64,000 nucleotides of DNA from Flavobacterium sp. (GTDB taxonomy: Bacteria > Bacteroidota > Bacteroidia > Flavobacteriales > Flavobacteriaceae). The notes under the pieces were generated by a model, which saw only the letters and a list, made by a program, of their open reading frames with translations, did no database searches and was not told the origin of the DNA. Of the stretch, positions 8,586 through 18,390 are shown one piece after another. The stretch's first letter is position 1. Each line of letters begins with the position of its first letter. Both the position numbers and the translations under genes were made by a program. Location: contig NZ_PNNA01000108.1 in the NCBI RefSeq assembly GCF_013823965.1, positions 1 to 64,000 of the forward strand, read 5' to 3'.

Positions 8586-9674
8586 CTACTGTATTAATTT
8601 TACTATTTCGTCGACTATCTGTTTTGTTGCGTTGGGCAAAGCCAAGTGTTTTATGTATTTGCTCAGCTGGTCTTGCTTTCCTTGGTCTTTCAACAAGGCT
8701 TCAAAAACAAGGCCGAATTGCGAATCCAACTCGGATTCTTTTAACATCAACGCTCCTTTTTTGTCCACGATGGCTTGCGCATTTTTAGTTTGATGATCTT
8801 CAGCCACGTTGGGTGACGGAATAAAAATCACCGGTTTTCCCACGATGCATAATTCCGAAACCGATGATGCTCCTGCTCTTGAAATCACGATATCGGCAGC
8901 GGCATAAACCAAATCCATTCGGTCTATAAACGCCAAAACTTGAACAGTTTTCGAATTGTATTTCTTGTAATCTTCGAAATATAATTTTCCGCATTGCCAG
9001 ATTACCTGAACATCTTGGGCAATAAACATCTCCAATTCTTTTTCGATTAATTGATTCACTCTTCTGGCTCCAAGGCTTCCGCCAAGAACCAACAATGTTT
9101 TCTTGTTGGCATCCAGATTGAAATATTGAATTGCTTCAGCCCTTTTTCCATCGATGTCAATCAAATCCTGACGCACTGGATTCCCGGTCAAAATCATTTT
9201 TTCTTTTGGAAAAAAACGCTCCAAATTTTCATAGGCAACGCAAATTTTATTGGCTTTTTTGCTCAATAATTTATTGGTAATTCCCGGATAGGAATTTTGT
9301 TCCTGAATCACCGTTGGAATATTCAACATATTCGCCATTTGCAATAATGGACCAGAAGCAAAACCACCTGTCCCAATAACAACATCTGGTTTAAACCCCT
9401 TGATTATCTTTCTTGATTTCCATAAACTACTGATTAATTTAAATGGAAATATGGCGTTTTGTAAAGTCAATTTTCGTTGTAAACCGGCAATCCAAAGCCC
9501 TTCTATTTTGTAACCGGATTGGGGCACTTTTTGCATTTCCATTTTGTCTTTGGCTCCCACAAAAAGAAATTCGGCCTCTGGAAAACGAGATTTTAATTCA
9601 TTGGCGATTGCAACCGCAGGATAAATGTGTCCTCCCGTTCCGCCTCCACTTAATATGAATTTTAATTTTTTCAT
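8586..9674 (-). CDS. murG: UDP-GlcNAc:lipid I GlcNAc transferase MurG
   Basis: Peripheral inner-membrane glycosyltransferase that converts lipid I to lipid II. The 362-residue GT-B protein has the N-terminal glycine loop [14 protein letters not shown] (about 10-23), the motif [12 protein letters not shown], the second glycine-rich loop [12 protein letters not shown], and the donor-binding C-terminal motif [23 protein letters not shown]. Length and motif order are standard. It sits 12 bases after ftsW, in the same direction as the whole dcw cluster. Confidence 0.97.
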   Translation of the reverse strand: MKKLKFILSGGGTGGHIYPAVAIANELKSRFPEAEFLFVGAKDKMEMQKVPQSGYKIEGLWIAGLQRKLTLQNAIFPFKLISSLWKSRKIIKGFKPDVVIGTGGFASGPLLQMANMLNIPTVIQEQNSYPGITNKLLSKKANKICVAYENLERFFPKEKMILTGNPVRQDLIDIDGKRAEAIQYFNLDANKKTLLVLGGSLGARRVNQLIEKELEMFIAQDVQVIWQCGKLYFEDYKKYNSKTVQVLAFIDRMDLVYAAADIVISRAGASSVSELCIVGKPVIFIPSPNVAEDHQTKNAQAIVDKKGALMLKESELDSQFGLVFEALLKDQGKQDQLSKYIKHLALPNATKQIVDEIVKLIQ

Positions 9675-9686
9675 TTATTCAACGAA

Positions 9687-10994
9687 TTATTTATTCAAAA
9701 CTGCATTCATTGGATTATTCGCCTTGTCTTCGATAGAATAATTTTCAGAATTACTATCTTCAATCAAGTCTTCATTTTCTTCTTCTAATTGTTTGTCAAT
9801 TAGTTTTTGAAGCGCTGCTTCTCTTTTGGCTTTATCACTTAATTCTTGAGCAATTTCTTCTTCTTTTTTAGTCACGTTAATGATGATTCCCAACGCAATG
9901 GACACCATCCAGATTGAAGTTCCTCCACTACTTATAAAAGGCAATGTTTGCCCTGTTACCGGTAATAATTCGACTGCAACGGCCATATTGATCATCGCTT
10001 GAAAAATTATGGGAAATCCTAATCCGACGACCATTAATTTTCCGAATAAAGTATTGGCTTTGTGGGCCGCAACAATAAATCTGAAAAACAACAAAAGATA
10101 CATGACCAGAACTCCCAATCCTCCTATCAAACCCCATTCTTCGACAATAATGGCGTAAATAAAATCGGAAGAAGATTGTGGCAAGAAATGTTTTTGAACA
10201 CTTTTCCCAGGGCCAAGACCATAAATTCCACCAGAAGCAATGGCAATTTTTGCTTTTTCTATCTGATAATCATCTTCTCCGGGTTTATTGGAAGTGAAAT
10301 TTTCGATTCGGCTCGACCAAGTATCCACCCTGCTGAAAAAATGCGAATCCGGAAAAGCTTTGGACAACAAAACAAACATGGCCAATGCCGCAAATCCAGC
10401 TCCAAGAATAAATCCTATATATTTTAATGGATATTTACCCACGAAAGTCAACATCAAAACCATCGAAAACATCAAGGCAGCCGTTGAAAAATTGGCAGGC
10501 AAAATCATTCCCAATGTGATAAAAACAGGAAGCCAAAGCTGTACTAACGATTCTTGAAAAGTATCTTCCACTTCTCTTTTTTTGGACAAATATCTCGCCA
10601 CATACATCATCAAAACGATAAATGCCAAGGTTGAAGTTTGAAATGTTATTCCAATAAACGGCACTTGAATCCAACGACTGGCATTGGCACCGGCGATAAC
10701 CGTTCCTTTGATCAAAGTATAGGCCAACAACAGCCAAACTATTGGCAAACCAATTTTTGAAATTCCTTTGTAATAATGATAAGGCACTTTATGGACACCG
10801 TAAATAATGAAAAATCCGATGATAATATGCGACAAATGTTTCAGCAAATAACTGATTGTATTTCCTGTTCCATGTCCCAAATAAGCCAAATTACTACTCG
10901 CACTAAAAACAGGCATAAACGAAAACAAAGCCAATAAAGCCACGAATGACCATATTACCCTGTCTCCTTTTAGATTGTTTACTAGTTCTTTCAT
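9687..10994 (-). CDS. ftsW: FtsW/RodA/SpoVE family protein FtsW
   Basis: SEDS-family integral membrane glycosyltransferase that polymerises lipid II at the septum together with the class B PBP encoded upstream. The 435 residues contain about ten hydrophobic segments. The SEDS signatures are GIYGLGPGKSVQKHFLPQSS followed by SDFIYAIIVEEWG, and LPVTGQTLPFISSGGTSIW near the C-terminus. A charged Glu/Lys-rich cytoplasmic tail of about 60 residues follows the last membrane segment. Its location in dcw, not beside mreCD, favours FtsW over RodA. A long hairpin precedes it in the 76-base gap after murD. Confidence 0.95.
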   Translation of the reverse strand: MKELVNNLKGDRVIWSFVALLALFSFMPVFSASSNLAYLGHGTGNTISYLLKHLSHIIIGFFIIYGVHKVPYHYYKGISKIGLPIVWLLLAYTLIKGTVIAGANASRWIQVPFIGITFQTSTLAFIVLMMYVARYLSKKREVEDTFQESLVQLWLPVFITLGMILPANFSTAALMFSMVLMLTFVGKYPLKYIGFILGAGFAALAMFVLLSKAFPDSHFFSRVDTWSSRIENFTSNKPGEDDYQIEKAKIAIASGGIYGLGPGKSVQKHFLPQSSSDFIYAIIVEEWGLIGGLGVLVMYLLLFFRFIVAAHKANTLFGKLMVVGLGFPIIFQAMINMAVAVELLPVTGQTLPFISSGGTSIWMVSIALGIIINVTKKEEEIAQELSDKAKREAALQKLIDKQLEEENEDLIEDSNSENYSIEDKANNPMNAVLNK

Positions 10995-11020
10995 TTTGGT
11001 TTTTGTTTAAAGTTTAATTT

Positions 11021-11060
11021 GTTTAAAAGTTTAAGGTTAAACAACTTTAAACTTTTAAAC
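11021..11060 (-). other. Hairpin in the murD-ftsW gap
   Basis: Inverted repeat 11021-11036 with 11045-11060, 16 bp including one G-U, 8-nt loop. It fills much of the only sizeable gap inside the upper dcw operon. No T tract follows on the minus strand, so simple termination is unlikely; partial attenuation or an mRNA processing site are possibilities. Confidence 0.55.
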
Positions 11061-11070
11061 CATAAACTAT

Positions 11071-12408
11071 TTATAAATGCTTTACCGCTTTTTTAAATTG
11101 ATTTCCCCTGTCTTCGTAGTTTTCGAATAAATCGAAACTCGCGCAAGCAGGCGACAACAAAACTGTGTCTCCTTTTTCGGATAAACGTTGTGCCATTTTC
11201 ACGGCATCTTCCATATTGTTTACCTCAACCATAATATCGACAACGTTGCCAAAAACATCGATAATTTTTCTGTTGTCAATACCCAAACAAATAATGGCTT
11301 TCACTTTCTCGCGAACCAAAGACATCAATTCGTTGTAATCATTTCCTTTGTCGACACCGCCCACAATCCACACTGTTGGTGTATTCATGCTATCCAAGGC
11401 AAAAAATGTGGCATTCACGTTGGTCGCTTTGGAATCGTTGATGTATAGCACATTTTGAATTTTCAACACTTTTTCTAAACGGTGTTCCACGCCTTGAAAA
11501 TTGGACAAACTTTCCCTAATGGTAGCATTTCGAATTTTCATCAATTTTGCCACAGAGGTTGCTGCCATTGCATTTTTCATGTTATGCTTTCCTTCTAGTG
11601 CCATAGTTTCGGTCTCCATTGTGAATTCTTCTTCGTTGATGATGTTTACTTCCATTGTTTTTTCTTTTATAAAGGCTCCCAGTTCGAATGTTTTTGTCAA
11701 CGAAAAAGGAATTAATTGTGCTTTTGTTTTATTGTTTTTTAACCATTCTTGGGTTGCTTCGTCATCTGCATCATAAATAAGAAAATCTTCCTCGGTTTGG
11801 TTCATTGTTATTCTAAATTTCGATGCAACATACTTTTCGTATTTGTAATCGTATCGATCTAAATGATCTGGACTTATATTCGTGATGATGGCAATGTGTG
11901 GCTTGTAATTTATAATCCCGTCCAATTGAAAACTGCTCAACTCCAGCACATAACTATCAAACTTGTCATCGGCAACCTGCCAGGCAAAACTCTTTCCGAT
12001 ATTGCCTCCCAAACCAACGTTCAGTCCGGCCGATTTCAGCAAATGATAAGTCAACATTGTCGTTGTTGTCTTCCCGTTGCTTCCCGTGATTCCTATCGTG
12101 ACGGCTTTTGTAAATGGTGCGGCAAACTCGATTTCAGAAATTACCGGGATTCCTTTTTCGACCAATTTTTTTACGATTGCAGATTTTTTTTCGGGAATTC
12201 CAGGACTTTTCATTACCACGTCGGCATTCAAAATCAGTTCTTCCGTATGCTTTCCTTCCTCCCAAGCTATTCCATTAATCAAAAGAACTTCTTTGTAATT
12301 GTCTTTTATTTTTCCAAAATCGGACACAAAAACATCATATCCTTTTTTCTTGCCCAGAATCGCGGTTCCAACACCGCTTTCGCCTCCTCCTAAAACCACC
12401 AACCGCAT
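11071..12408 (-). CDS. murD: UDP-N-acetylmuramoyl-L-alanine--D-glutamate ligase
   Basis: Adds D-glutamate to UDP-MurNAc-L-Ala; cytosolic ATP-dependent ligase. The start chosen at 12408 gives 445 residues beginning [14 protein letters not shown], the proper N-terminal dinucleotide-fold motif. A 19-residue extension is open upstream but lies inside mraY and is not family-like. The P-loop GITGSNGKTTTT is at about 106-117, followed by NISPDHLDRY and the C-terminal NDSKATNVNATFFAL. The ATG overlaps the mraY stop by one base (TAATG), a typical coupling arrangement. Confidence 0.96.
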   Translation of the reverse strand: MRLVVLGGGESGVGTAILGKKKGYDVFVSDFGKIKDNYKEVLLINGIAWEEGKHTEELILNADVVMKSPGIPEKKSAIVKKLVEKGIPVISEIEFAAPFTKAVTIGITGSNGKTTTTMLTYHLLKSAGLNVGLGGNIGKSFAWQVADDKFDSYVLELSSFQLDGIINYKPHIAIITNISPDHLDRYDYKYEKYVASKFRITMNQTEEDFLIYDADDEATQEWLKNNKTKAQLIPFSLTKTFELGAFIKEKTMEVNIINEEEFTMETETMALEGKHNMKNAMAATSVAKLMKIRNATIRESLSNFQGVEHRLEKVLKIQNVLYINDSKATNVNATFFALDSMNTPTVWIVGGVDKGNDYNELMSLVREKVKAIICLGIDNRKIIDVFGNVVDIMVEVNNMEDAVKMAQRLSEKGDTVLLSPACASFDLFENYEDRGNQFKKAVKHL

Positions 12409-13637
12409 TATCTTAATTTTAAGGTTACGATTGACAATATGGCGAGCATTATGGCAACAATCCAAAATCGGGTTACAATTTTGCTTTCATGATAGCCTTT
12501 CTTCTGATAATGATGATGTAAAGGCGCCATCAAGAATATTCTTCGGCCTTCGCCAAAACGTTTTTTAGTGTATTTGAAATAAGCTACCTGAAGAACCACC
12601 GAGATGTTTTCGACCAAGAATATTCCGCAGAAAAAAGGAATCAACAACTCTTTTCGAACGGCAATTGCAAGAACCGCAATGACACCACCAATGGTTAAAC
12701 TTCCTGTATCACCCATAAATACCGATGCCGGATAGGAATTATACCAAAGAAATCCTATTAATGCTCCAACAAAAGCAGCAATAAAAACCGTCATCTCACC
12801 CGAATTTGGGATGTACATTATGTTCAAATAATTGGAGAAAATAATATTTCCCGAAACGAACGTGAAAATCCCCAAAGCAAGAACTGAAACAGCTGAAGTT
12901 CCAGCCGCCAAGCCATCGATTCCATCTGTTAAATTGGCTCCATTTGAAACTGCCGTGATAATAAAAATAACCACGGGAATAAAAATCAACCAAGCCCAAT
13001 TTTCATAACCTTCGCCAGTCCAAGCCAATAATTCGGCATAATCGAATTCGTTGTTTTTAACGAATGGAATTGTAGTTGCCGTTGATTTTTCATAAATTGG
13101 AGCTGGAGTAATTACGTTTTCTGTTTGATTAATGTTTACATTTATTTTTTTCAAATCGGTTCTAATATTCACACCCGGATGAAAATAAAGTACAGCTCCA
13201 ACAATAAGACCCAAGCCCACTTGCCCAAAAACTTTAAAAATTCCTTTCAACCCTTGCTTGTCTTTTTTGAATATTTTGATATAATCATCAATAAAACCAA
13301 TGGTTCCCATCCACAAAGTAGTAACAATCAGCAAGACGATGTATATGTTTTGAAGTTTGGCAAAAAGAAGAACCGGAATCAAGGTGGCAAATATGATAAT
13401 CAATCCACCCATCGTAGGTGTTCCCGCTTTTTCGTTTTGACCTGCCAAACCTAGTTCACGAACCGTTTCCCCAATTTGTTGTCTTCGCAAAAAACTAACT
13501 ACTCTTTTTCCATAAATCGTGGATAAAAGCAGGGAAAGCATCAATGCCAATGCTGATCTGAAAGTAATGTATTGGAAAACTCCAGTTCCAGGAATGTCCA
13601 TTGTTTTGTCTAAATATTCAAATAAATAATACAGCAT
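12408..13637 (-). CDS. mraY: Phospho-N-acetylmuramoyl-pentapeptide-transferase
   Basis: Integral membrane enzyme that transfers phospho-MurNAc-pentapeptide to undecaprenyl phosphate, giving lipid I. Family motifs are [11 protein letters not shown], the catalytic [27 protein letters not shown], and the HHHYQKKG loop near the end. The protein is 409 residues, longer than the roughly 360 of E. coli. The extra length is a hydrophilic insert of about 60 residues (about 155-215) between two membrane segments. The start at 13637 precedes the first hydrophobic helix by a short acidic stretch. It sits 26 bases after murE. Confidence 0.96.
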   Translation of the reverse strand: MLYYLFEYLDKTMDIPGTGVFQYITFRSALALMLSLLLSTIYGKRVVSFLRRQQIGETVRELGLAGQNEKAGTPTMGGLIIIFATLIPVLLFAKLQNIYIVLLIVTTLWMGTIGFIDDYIKIFKKDKQGLKGIFKVFGQVGLGLIVGAVLYFHPGVNIRTDLKKINVNINQTENVITPAPIYEKSTATTIPFVKNNEFDYAELLAWTGEGYENWAWLIFIPVVIFIITAVSNGANLTDGIDGLAAGTSAVSVLALGIFTFVSGNIIFSNYLNIMYIPNSGEMTVFIAAFVGALIGFLWYNSYPASVFMGDTGSLTIGGVIAVLAIAVRKELLIPFFCGIFLVENISVVLQVAYFKYTKKRFGEGRRIFLMAPLHHHYQKKGYHESKIVTRFWIVAIMLAILSIVTLKLR

Positions 13638-13663
13638 ATATCTTTGTTTATTTGGTTAATCGG

Positions 13664-15127
13664 TTATTTGTTTAATTGGTTCAGTAATTCCGTAACTGTT
13701 TCCATATCGTCAAAATGGTGACGAACACCTTGAATTTCTTGGTAATTTTCGTGTCCTTTTCCTGCAATCAGTATTATGTCGTTGGGCTGAGCCAATTGAC
13801 AAGCGGTTTTTATGGCTTGTTTTCTATCGGTAATCGACAGTGATTTTTTATAGTTTTGGGCTGCAATTCCCTGCTCCATTTCATTGATGATAACTTCCGG
13901 TTCTTCATTTCTTGGATTATCGGAAGTCAGGATTACTTTATCGCTCATTTCAGTGGCAATTCCGGCCATGATTGGTCGTTTCGCTTTGTCCCTATTTCCT
14001 CCACAACCTACCACGGTAATCAATTGTTCGTTTTTGGTACGGATGTCATTGATTGTTTTCAAAACGTTTTCCAAAGCATCAGGTGTGTGTGCATAATCGA
14101 CAATCGCGGTAATATTGGAACTGGAAACGATGAATTGGAAACGACCTGAAACACTTTCCAAATCCGACAGCAATCGCAATACTTCCAGACTTTCCATTCC
14201 CAATTCGACTGCCGTTCCGTAAATTGCCAATAGATTGTAAGCATTGAATGTTCCGATGAGTTTCACCCAAACTTCATTACCATTGATTTTAAGCAACAAT
14301 CCCGACAATTGATTTTCTAAGATTTGTGCTTTGTAATCAGCGTATGATTTCAAGGCGTAAGACAATTTTTTGGCAACCGTGTTTTGCAACATCACCGATC
14401 CATTCTTGTCGTCGATATTGGACAAGGCGAAAGCTGTTTTGGGCAAATTGTCGAAAAACGATTTTTTCACGTCACGGTATTCGGCAAAAGTGGGGTGATA
14501 ATCCAAATGATCGTGGGACAAATTGGTAAAAACCCCCCCCGCAAAATGCAAAGCTTCCGTACGTTTTTGATGAATTCCGTGTGAACTCACTTCCATAAAA
14601 CAGTATTTCACTCCGGCACCGACCATTTCATTCAAATAATTATTGATGGTTATGGAATCCGGCGTGGTGTGAGTTGCTTTGTATTCAACATCGTCAACCA
14701 ATATTTTTACGGTGGACAACAATCCCACTTTGAAACCTGCTTTTTTGTACAATTGATACAACAGGGAAGCAATTGTGGTTTTACCGTTTGTTCCGGTAAT
14801 TCCTACCAATTTTAATTTTTCTGAAGGATTTCCAAAATAATTGGCTGCCATATAAGCCAAGGCAGTATTGGTATCTTTTACTTGAACATAAGTAATTCCC
14901 GTTACCAAATTTTCTGGAAAAGTATCGCAAACGATGGTAACAGCTCCTAGACCGATAGCTTTCTCGATATAATCGTGCCCATTTGAAATCGTGCCTCGAA
15001 TGGCCACAAAAACATCATTGGCACCAATATTTCTGGAATCGAAATCCATTTTATTGATGGCAATATCCGTCGAACCTTTTACGGCTTCGATGGCTACTTT
15101 GTATATTATTTCTTTTAGAATGATCAC
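13664..15127 (-). CDS. murE: UDP-MurNAc-L-Ala-D-Glu:meso-DAP ligase MurE
   Basis: Adds the third residue of the peptidoglycan stem peptide. The 487-residue protein has the P-loop GTNGKTT (112-118), the AGGVFTNLSHDHLDYH motif and the DNPR signature (about 403-406) that marks meso-diaminopimelate, not lysine, specificity. Start is GTG at 15127, overlapping the ftsI stop in GTGA; the N-terminus ILKEIIYKVAIEAVKG fits the family. A run of eight G (minus strand; 14533-14540) falls inside the conserved AGGVFTN motif and is in frame. Confidence 0.95.
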   Translation of the reverse strand: MIILKEIIYKVAIEAVKGSTDIAINKMDFDSRNIGANDVFVAIRGTISNGHDYIEKAIGLGAVTIVCDTFPENLVTGITYVQVKDTNTALAYMAANYFGNPSEKLKLVGITGTNGKTTIASLLYQLYKKAGFKVGLLSTVKILVDDVEYKATHTTPDSITINNYLNEMVGAGVKYCFMEVSSHGIHQKRTEALHFAGGVFTNLSHDHLDYHPTFAEYRDVKKSFFDNLPKTAFALSNIDDKNGSVMLQNTVAKKLSYALKSYADYKAQILENQLSGLLLKINGNEVWVKLIGTFNAYNLLAIYGTAVELGMESLEVLRLLSDLESVSGRFQFIVSSSNITAIVDYAHTPDALENVLKTINDIRTKNEQLITVVGCGGNRDKAKRPIMAGIATEMSDKVILTSDNPRNEEPEVIINEMEQGIAAQNYKKSLSITDRKQAIKTACQLAQPNDIILIAGKGHENYQEIQGVRHHFDDMETVTELLNQLNK

Positions 15128-17127
15128 GATAATTCCAATGTTATGGTTGTGTTTTTAGCTAAATTTTCTCCCGGCTGTATGGATTGTTTTTTCACTTTCC
15201 CAACGCCTACCACTTTTACTTTTACGCCAAGATTTCCCAACAAAGCCACGGCATCCATTCCCGACATTCCTTTAAGGTTTGGAATGGACAATTGTTGTTT
15301 TTGCGACTTTTTTACATAAGCCTCGTAACTGCTTTCTTGTTTGAGTATTTTTCTGTTAATGTTTTTTATCTCGTTCGTGGAAGGCGCATCGGTAAAAATC
15401 TTTTGGGCAATTCTCTTGAAAACTGGCCCGGCCACGTCGGCTCCATAATAATTATTGTTTGACGTATTGGGCTTGTGTACCACTACTATGCAAGAATATT
15501 TTGGTTGGTCTGCCGGAAAATAACCCACGAATGAAGAAGCGTAATATAAGCCTTCCTTTCCCGCTTTATGATAATTTACTTGTGCCGTTCCAGTTTTTCC
15601 TGCCATTGAAAAATCTTTGGAATACAACTTGGATCCCGTTCCTTTTTTTACCACGTTTTCAAGTACCGCATGCAACTTCGAAATGGTTTCTTGGGAGCAT
15701 ATTTTTTGGTTCATCACTTCGGTGTTGTATTTTTTGATGGTTCTGTTCCATTCCTTGATTTCTGAAACGAATTGCGGTTTTACCATCACTCCGTTATTGG
15801 CCACGGCATTGTAAAACGTCAAGGTTTGCAAGGGCGTAATGGAAACTCCATATCCAAAAGCCATCCAAGGAAGCGAAAGATTAGACCAGTTTTTATCGCT
15901 TGGTTGAGGCACAAAAGGTTTTCCTTCCCCTTTAATCGAAAGTCCCAAAGGTTTATTCAATCCGTATTTATTGAGATGATTGACAAATTCCGAAGGGTTG
16001 TTTTTGTAATTATTGTAAACCGCCTGAACCATTACCGTGTTTGAAGAAAGCTCGAATCCACGTGCCAAGGAAATTTTTCCGTAACCACCTTGATGGGAAT
16101 CGCGAACTGATTTTCCCGAGTATTTGATTACCCCTCCATAACTGTCGAAAACAGCACTGGTATCGATTTTTTTGTCATCCAACAACACCATCAAATCAAC
16201 CAATTTATAGGTCGAACCCGGTTCGTGTGATTCGGCCACAGCATAATTTGTGGTTTCATAATAAGACCCGTCTCCTGCTCTTCCCAAGTTCGAAATAGCT
16301 TTTATTTGTCCTGTTTTGGTTTCCATAACCACTACGCAACCGTGATCGGCTTCATAATCCGTCAATTGCTTCAACAGGGCGTGATGGGCAATGTCCTGGA
16401 TAAAAACATCAATTGTAGAAATGACGTCGTAGCCATCTTGGGGATCAATTTCATTCACGTCACGAATGGGTTTCCACTGTCCTTTGGCGATTTTTTGCTT
16501 TAAAATTTTGCCGTCTTTTCCGTTCAGGTATTTTCTGAAAGCCCATTCAATTCCCTTTCCGTCTGGAATTCCGCTCGGAGTTTTTCTTTCGTAACCAATG
16601 GTTCTCTCGGCAATTTTACCGATGGGATGTTCTCTTACCGTTTCTTGTTCCACAATAATTCCACCTTTGTAAGCACCTAGGCCAAACAAGGGAAAACTCT
16701 TGATTTTCATGTATTCCGTGTAACTCAAATCACGAGCCACCAAGAAATAACGATTTTTCTTTGCCCTCGCTTTTCTAAATTCGTTCAGGAAAAAGCTGCT
16801 TGGTTTCCCTAGAAGAATCGACAAGGAATCGGACAATGGTTTCACATTTTTCTCGAAAGCTTCGGCTTTTGGAGCTACAGCATCAAAACGAATTTCATAA
16901 TTTGGAATGGAAGTGGCCAACAAGCTTCCGTCGGCAGAATAAATATTCCCTTTATTGGCCGGAATAACGAAGTTTTTGACGGTTCTTTCCTTAGCCAATT
17001 TTCGATAATAATCCCCTTCGATCCATTGAATATTGGTCAACTTTATGGCAATCGCAATGGCCATCACGAAGATGGCGCAAGCAACCAGATAAATTCTGTA
17101 GGATATATTTTTATCTTCTACTGCCAT
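15124..17127 (-). CDS. ftsI: Class B penicillin-binding protein (FtsI-like) with PASTA domain
   Basis: Septal peptidoglycan transpeptidase working with FtsW. The 667-residue sequence has one N-terminal membrane segment (about 10-27), the PBP dimerisation region, and a transpeptidase domain with STYK (active Ser305), SSN near 359 and KTGT near 509. A single C-terminal PASTA domain (about 610-667) begins SIPNLKGMSGMDA. PASTA domains on the division PBP are common in Bacteroidota and Firmicutes but absent from E. coli FtsI. It overlaps ftsL by 10 bases and murE by 4. Confidence 0.95.
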   Translation of the reverse strand: MAVEDKNISYRIYLVACAIFVMAIAIAIKLTNIQWIEGDYYRKLAKERTVKNFVIPANKGNIYSADGSLLATSIPNYEIRFDAVAPKAEAFEKNVKPLSDSLSILLGKPSSFFLNEFRKARAKKNRYFLVARDLSYTEYMKIKSFPLFGLGAYKGGIIVEQETVREHPIGKIAERTIGYERKTPSGIPDGKGIEWAFRKYLNGKDGKILKQKIAKGQWKPIRDVNEIDPQDGYDVISTIDVFIQDIAHHALLKQLTDYEADHGCVVVMETKTGQIKAISNLGRAGDGSYYETTNYAVAESHEPGSTYKLVDLMVLLDDKKIDTSAVFDSYGGVIKYSGKSVRDSHQGGYGKISLARGFELSSNTVMVQAVYNNYKNNPSEFVNHLNKYGLNKPLGLSIKGEGKPFVPQPSDKNWSNLSLPWMAFGYGVSITPLQTLTFYNAVANNGVMVKPQFVSEIKEWNRTIKKYNTEVMNQKICSQETISKLHAVLENVVKKGTGSKLYSKDFSMAGKTGTAQVNYHKAGKEGLYYASSFVGYFPADQPKYSCIVVVHKPNTSNNNYYGADVAGPVFKRIAQKIFTDAPSTNEIKNINRKILKQESSYEAYVKKSQKQQLSIPNLKGMSGMDAVALLGNLGVKVKVVGVGKVKKQSIQPGENLAKNTTITLELS

Positions 17128-17465
17128 ATTTTTTGGAAAAAGCTTTTTTCTGTTGTTTTTTTGACTTTAATTTTGGTTGGAGGCACTGTCGATGGAAAAA
17201 TTTGTTTTTCCAACATTTTTTCAGAAACTGTCGATTCCATTCTAAGTTTCATTAACTCTGAACGTCGATCCACAAATTCCGAACGAAGCTCTTTCACTTC
17301 ATTTGTCAACTCGTTGATTTTAAAAACTTTCTGCTCAAAACGTTGTGTATTGGCAATCATGATTATAGCCAAAACGATTAGAAAAACGATAAAACGCCAA
17401 TTTTTCATTGAGTCATCGTCAATAAGAAACCTTGCTTTCAATATGCCGTAAACTCCGTTTTTCAT
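17118..17465 (-). CDS. ftsL: FtsL-like cell division protein
   Basis: Small bitopic protein of 115 residues: a cytoplasmic N-terminus of about 22, one membrane segment (about 24-40, WRFIVFLIVLAIIMIANT), and a predicted coiled coil (about 45-95) rich in heptad Leu/Ile/Met. It ends in a basic tail. FtsL proteins are conserved in topology and not in sequence. The position between rsmH and the class B PBP and the topology support the call. It likely forms the FtsQLB-type complex with FtsQ. The start at 17465 gives 16 bases of spacing from rsmH. Confidence 0.85.
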   Translation of the reverse strand: MKNGVYGILKARFLIDDDSMKNWRFIVFLIVLAIIMIANTQRFEQKVFKINELTNEVKELRSEFVDRRSELMKLRMESTVSEKMLEKQIFPSTVPPTKIKVKKTTEKSFFQKIWQ

Positions 17466-17481
17466 TGTATTTTCAGGCTAA

Positions 17482-18390
17482 TTATATCTTTTCGGCAATT
17501 CTTAATTTGGCACTTCTTGCCCTGTTGTTGATTTTGATTTCGTCGTTATCCGGAACAATTAATTTCCCGATAGTCTTGAATGGAACGGAATAGTTGCCAT
17601 AAAAGTCGCGCTCCGGTTCCCCTTCGAACATTCCGTTTTTTATGAATCTTTTGACCAATCTATCTTCCAATGAATGGTAAGAAATCACGCTTAATCTTCC
17701 ACCTGGATTCAATACTTCCAATGATTGCTGGAGAAATTCTTTCAAAACATCCATTTCCTGATTGACTTCAATTCGGATGGCTTGATAGATTTGTGCCAAT
17801 ATTTTGTTCCGAACTCTTTCCGGTAAATATTTCGCCAAAACCTCTTTCAACTCATCCGTAGTTTTAATGGGTTGATGCTCTCTGGATTCTATAATGGTTC
17901 GTGCCAAAGCGGGCGCATTTTTCAATTCTCCATAATCCAAGAACACTCTTCTCAAATTTGCATCATCATATTCATTGACTACTCGGTAAGCGTTTAAATC
18001 GTTTTTTTGACTCATTCTCATATCTAATCCTGCGTCAAAACGAGTGGAAAAACCTCTTTCTGGCACATCAAATTGATGGGAAGAAACTCCTAAATCAGCC
18101 AAAATTCCATCCACGCCTTTCACCCCATGAAACCGCAAAAACCGTTTTATGAATCGGAAATTTTCATTAATCAACGTAAATCTTTCGTCCGGCAAGGCAT
18201 TCGCCAAGGCATCTTCATCTTGGTCAAAAGCAAACAATTTGCCATTAGGGCCCAATCTTCTCAAAATTTCTTTCGAATGTCCGCCACCACCAAAGGTCAC
18301 GTCAACATAAATGCCGTCCGGCTTAATATTCAAACCATCTACCGTAGGATGCAATAAAACAGGATTATGATATTCCATTGTCGTCGTCAT
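17482..18390 (-). CDS. rsmH: 16S rRNA (cytosine1402-N4)-methyltransferase RsmH (MraW)
   Basis: SAM-dependent enzyme that N4-methylates C1402 in the 16S rRNA decoding centre. Motifs are the N-terminal YHNPVLLHPTVDGL, the SAM site DVTFGGGGHSKEIL, LADLGVSSHQFD, and the C-terminal SYHSLEDRLVKRF. At 302 residues the length is normal. Two starts are plausible: ATG 18390, or the fourth codon on, ATG 18378 (MEYHNPVLL), which looks more family-like. Either overlaps the end of mraZ (26 or 14 bases). Confidence 0.96.
   Translation of the reverse strand: MTTTMEYHNPVLLHPTVDGLNIKPDGIYVDVTFGGGGHSKEILRRLGPNGKLFAFDQDEDALANALPDERFTLINENFRFIKRFLRFHGVKGVDGILADLGVSSHQFDVPERGFSTRFDAGLDMRMSQKNDLNAYRVVNEYDDANLRRVFLDYGELKNAPALARTIIESREHQPIKTTDELKEVLAKYLPERVRNKILAQIYQAIRIEVNQEMDVLKEFLQQSLEVLNPGGRLSVISYHSLEDRLVKRFIKNGMFEGEPERDFYGNYSVPFKTIGKLIVPDNDEIKINNRARSAKLRIAEKI

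Noticed and set aside
11863..12393. 176-codon plus-strand open frame opposite murD
   Set aside because: Antisense to the N-terminal half and P-loop of murD; composition is rich in Cys, Phe and His and not protein-like.
12409..12465. N-terminal extension of murD
   Set aside because: It lies inside mraY and precedes the proper MRLVVLGG start.
14519..14550. Possible frameshift in murE at the G8 run
   Set aside because: The frame continues through the conserved AGGVFTNLSHDH motif, so the gene is intact.
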